This document shows positions 61,573 to 64,000 of a stretch of DNA of 64,000 nt, in pieces (within the stretch, counting starts at the first letter, position 1; every line of letters begins with the position of its first letter). Under the pieces are notes generated by a model. It made no database searches and was not told where the DNA came from. It saw nothing but the letters and a program-made list of their open reading frames with translations. The stretch is from Leptospiraceae bacterium (lineage in GTDB: Bacteria > Spirochaetota > Leptospiria > Leptospirales > Leptospiraceae). The translations under genes and the position numbers were made by a program. The stretch covers positions 1-64,000 of the forward strand of contig JAIXRB010000082.1 in assembly GCA_027485405.1 (NCBI GenBank), read 5' to 3'.

Positions 61573-63534
61573 GTGAGCTCGCAAAAAGGATGGTTTTTCT
61601 GGTTTTTTATCTTTTGGGCGTTCTCCCTTTTTGCCGGGGAAGAAGACGATAGAAATCGAATCAAAGACCTCTATTTAACTCCCCTAGAGGTAATTTTGCC
61701 AGCAGAAGTCCTTGCCCTGGATTCAGAGGAAAGGCTCTTTATTGATCCAGATACTGGCGTCGCTCTGAGGGAAAAGCCCAACCGACCGCCCGAAATTGGA
61801 TCCGAAGAACCGGTCGCCACGGGACCCAAGTCAGCGGAAACTAAAGTTAAAGAAGCAGAAGGTCTTTTAAAGCGATACTATTCTCAGTTCATAGATGAAA
61901 AAAGAATTTGGGAAGAGCGAGAACGCGGTAGCATCTACTCTTCCAGAACGGAACAGAACGACATTCGCCTATTGTTGTTTGAAACCACTCATCGAAACTC
62001 AGAAACGCTTTTGGTCAAAGAGTCTCCAATTCTGTACGAATTGCACATACGACTAGCTCGGCTCTATTCAGAACTAGACAAACCTGCTATTGCAATTCGA
62101 CATTTTATTGGTGCCTATCGATACAGAAGCCTAGCCACGACTGACGAATTTTATAGATCGCCTACATGGCAAAAAGAAGATTTTAGGAATCAATTTGTGA
62201 CTGGTGCAAAGTCCCATCAACAAGCATTTGATGAAAAGAAGGAAGCCCAAGCTCAGTTAAAAGTTGCAAAAGATAAAGTCCACATTTTAGAAGCGGAAGC
62301 AATTCGTTCAGGAAAATCTGTGAGCGATGTTCAAGGTTCAGTTGCAGCACAACTCCAAGTTATAGAACAGAAAAAGAAGATTCTTGAAAAAGCAGAAGAG
62401 CAATTTGCCAAATCAGAATCTGAAAACTATCTCAACTATCAAAAAACCAAACAAATCGAAGATTCAAAGAATTTCTTTGAAATGGCTAAAATGATAAAAA
62501 AGATAGAAGATGAGAACAAAGAAAGACTCAAAATTATAAATAAACTGAGCGTAGCTGGAAAGGGAATCTTTGTTCTGTTTGATTACAAAAAGAATCGCGA
62601 TTTCTTTGCTTACGAGTTGTTTCTAGAAAAATCCTACTCTCTTTGGAACGAAAACATAGATGCCATCCAAGAGGTTTCCGAAAGACTTAGAATTGATGGA
62701 AGAAAAGAAAAAGCAATAGACTTTTATGAAAAATATATCAAACTTCTAGAGGCAAAAACTGACACCTCGGAAGAAGGTTCTAAAAAACTCTCTATTGCTT
62801 ATTTTCGATTAGCATCTCTTCACGCAGACAGCAAACGATACATTGTAGCTGGCAATAACTATGAGAAGTTTTATGCAATAGCACCAGAAGATTCTTTAAA
62901 AACCAAAGTTTCATTTGAAATGGGAAACTATTTTTTAAATACATTAGGTGATCCAAAGAAAGCGGCTGTTTTCTATGAGTATTGGCTAGAAAGAAATAGC
63001 AAAGATTGGAATCCATCCATAGACCTGAGAAAAAATAGCTCTGATTTAGAAGCGATTGCTTTCCTTGGACTTTCAAAACTGGATCGAGTCAACCGCAGTC
63101 CAGATGCCGAAAAAAGCAAACTTTTGTTATCTTTAAAAAACTATAAAGATTTAGAATTAGAAAGGAATGCCGCCGAGAAGAAGGTTTTCGAACTTAAAGA
63201 AAAGCGTTTGAAAATCAAACGAGAATTGATCACAACCACGCAAGATGAAGCCTTGTCACAATTTCGAATTCTAGAGATTAAGATTGAAGACCAAGAATCG
63301 GAGTTAAGAGGTTTGGAATCTAAGCTTCTTTCTATCCCTATTTCAAAAATTCTTTTTCGTTTAGCAGTGTTGTCTGAATATCAAAGAGACTTTAACAATG
63401 CCTTGGTCTACTATGATTCTGTAATTGAGAAAGGTATCGAAACGGATATTGACCTAGCAATGCGAGAAAAGAAAAGAGTTCGTAGAATTTTAGAAACGGG
63501 GAAAATGATTCCTCCCCTTAGCGCGAGTATTTAA
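61573..63534 (+). CDS. exported TPR/coiled-coil protein
   Basis: A 653-residue protein starting with GTG. A signal peptide (GWFFWFFIFWAFSLFAG) precedes a Pro/Glu linker, then helices with TPR character (ILYELHIRLARLYSELDKPAIAIRHFIGAY; LSIAYFRLASLHADSKRYIVAGNNYEKFY; KVSFEMGNYFLNTLGDPKKAAVFYEYWL) and long coiled coils at about 220-330 and 520-580. It looks like a periplasmic scaffold. No family recognised beyond TPR. Only 83 bp separate it from the divergent gene. Confidence 0.75.
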   Translation: MSSQKGWFFWFFIFWAFSLFAGEEDDRNRIKDLYLTPLEVILPAEVLALDSEERLFIDPDTGVALREKPNRPPEIGSEEPVATGPKSAETKVKEAEGLLKRYYSQFIDEKRIWEERERGSIYSSRTEQNDIRLLLFETTHRNSETLLVKESPILYELHIRLARLYSELDKPAIAIRHFIGAYRYRSLATTDEFYRSPTWQKEDFRNQFVTGAKSHQQAFDEKKEAQAQLKVAKDKVHILEAEAIRSGKSVSDVQGSVAAQLQVIEQKKKILEKAEEQFAKSESENYLNYQKTKQIEDSKNFFEMAKMIKKIEDENKERLKIINKLSVAGKGIFVLFDYKKNRDFFAYELFLEKSYSLWNENIDAIQEVSERLRIDGRKEKAIDFYEKYIKLLEAKTDTSEEGSKKLSIAYFRLASLHADSKRYIVAGNNYEKFYAIAPEDSLKTKVSFEMGNYFLNTLGDPKKAAVFYEYWLERNSKDWNPSIDLRKNSSDLEAIAFLGLSKLDRVNRSPDAEKSKLLLSLKNYKDLELERNAAEKKVFELKEKRLKIKRELITTTQDEALSQFRILEIKIEDQESELRGLESKLLSIPISKILFRLAVLSEYQRDFNNALVYYDSVIEKGIETDIDLAMREKKRVRRILETGKMIPPLSASI

Positions 63535-64000
63535 CAATTTCGTCAACTTCTGTGCCACTTAGTTCTTGCTCTAAATTACTCTGAGCATATCCCTCATCTG
63601 GCAAGACTTGAAAAACCACCTGATCTATTGTTTCACCTTCGTGAACAATTTTTAAAAGATACTCCCCTATTGCTAATTTTTGAAATTCATCTCGAATCGA
63701 ATTTGAATCAGTATCTACATTCTTTTTTTTGATATCAATTTCAACATAATCCAGCTCATACCTGTTTAATGAAATATGAAAGTCGGTAGTGGCACCTGGA
63801 TTTCGAGAGAATGTGTAGACAAAATGAATAGTGTCTTTCGGAGAAAAGATCAAACCTTCTCGCATCATTCGAAAATCGGTGATAGTCTTCCATTCTTTCT
63901 CAAGAAGATCGATGTCCGAGCTTCTTGTGTTTGCCCAACCAAAATCACCGGTCGGCACACCGCAATTGATACAGAATAAGAAAAGAGAGACTAGGAAGGA
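63518..64000 (-). CDS. lipoprotein, N-terminal signal cut by window edge
   Basis: The frame runs off the right edge. At the edge it reads FLVSLFLFCINCGVPTG, the end of a lipoprotein signal with Cys as the likely lipidated residue. The GTG codon at 63958 is therefore internal. The mature part (about 147 residues) is beta-rich (IHFVYTFSRNPGATTDFHISLNRYELDYVEIDI; GEYLLKIVHEGETIDQVVFQV), an immunoglobulin-like pattern. No family recognised. The last 17 bases overlap the convergent TPR gene. Confidence 0.75.
   Translation of the reverse strand, partial: SFLVSLFLFCINCGVPTGDFGWANTRSSDIDLLEKEWKTITDFRMMREGLIFSPKDTIHFVYTFSRNPGATTDFHISLNRYELDYVEIDIKKKNVDTDSNSIRDEFQKLAIGEYLLKIVHEGETIDQVVFQVLPDEGYAQSNLEQELSGTEVDEIVKYSR

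Noticed and set aside
1..64000. Search for tRNA, rRNA, CRISPR arrays, insertion sequences and prophage genes
   Set aside because: Spacers are too short and lack cloverleaf or regular spacer-repeat patterns; no transposase, integrase or phage structural motif was seen in any frame.

Overview
The window looks like a chromosomal segment of a spirochaete of the family Leptospiraceae, most likely genus Leptospira. The reasons are moderately low GC, many short-spaced operons, many lipoproteins with loose spirochaetal lipoboxes, several membrane-anchored SpoIIE-type phosphatases, and protein families I know mainly from Leptospira (DUF1574 and two DUF1577/PilZ-like proteins). Species cannot be fixed from the sequence alone. 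I see no rRNA, tRNA, insertion sequence, prophage or CRISPR array. The only accessory-type element is a small VapBC toxin-antitoxin pair. No gene-free stretch exceeds about 300 bases; the longest is about 270 bases (3003-3269).

Left part (1-11.5 kb): an aldehyde dehydrogenase (cut by the left edge) follows an acetolactate-synthase-like ThDP enzyme. A divergent run encodes a lone Rossmann-domain protein, a DUF7000 protein, a VOC protein and a DUF962/Mpo1-like membrane protein. A tightly coupled minus-strand trio encodes a DUF1800 lipoprotein, a DUF1501 exported protein and a probable outer-membrane beta-barrel. Aat and an exported protein follow.

The 11.5-24.2 kb block is one long plus-strand series with overlapping stops and starts: DUF1577/PilZ-like protein, membrane protein, ECF-type sigma factor, two small membrane or exported proteins, a PhoB/PhoR-like two-component pair, ArgJ, a degenerate SpoIIE-like protein next to an intact SpoIIE phosphatase, an M50B-like protein, UDP-glucuronate decarboxylase and PntA. 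The pntA gene contains 19 consecutive T residues in frame. On the opposite strand lie an LpxL-like acyltransferase, a PAP2 phosphatase, HisS, a second DUF1577/PilZ-like protein and a PD40-OmpA protein.

The 30-47 kb part holds folP, TPR proteins, an RlpA lipoprotein with SPOR domain, a large HAMP-SpoIIE-TPR phosphatase, a DUF2147 protein, VapBC, dcd, an enoyl-CoA hydratase, several uncharacterised proteins and lipoproteins, an MFS transporter and an aminotransferase. A minus-strand operon (54.0 to 46.7 kb) carries a CtpA-type protease, NadB, an MBOAT acyltransferase with a DUF1574 SGNH-like partner, a small cysteine-containing exported protein and a patatin. The right end has PdxJ, an FYDLN zinc-ribbon protein with MiaA and Hfq, a sugar-nucleotide pyrophosphorylase, a 29-residue mS38/COX24-like basic protein, CheW coupled to PhoU, a nucleotidyltransferase-fold protein, a large TPR protein and a lipoprotein cut by the right edge.

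Convergent genes in this window mostly overlap at their 3' ends (8 of 11 pairs). The signalling content is high for 64 kb: one two-component pair, one sigma factor, two active and one inactive SpoIIE-type phosphatases, two PilZ-like proteins and a CheW. The strongest candidates for undescribed biology are the homopolymer switch in pntA, the pseudophosphatase/phosphatase pair, the DUF1800-DUF1501-barrel trio, and the MBOAT-DUF1574-patatin operon.
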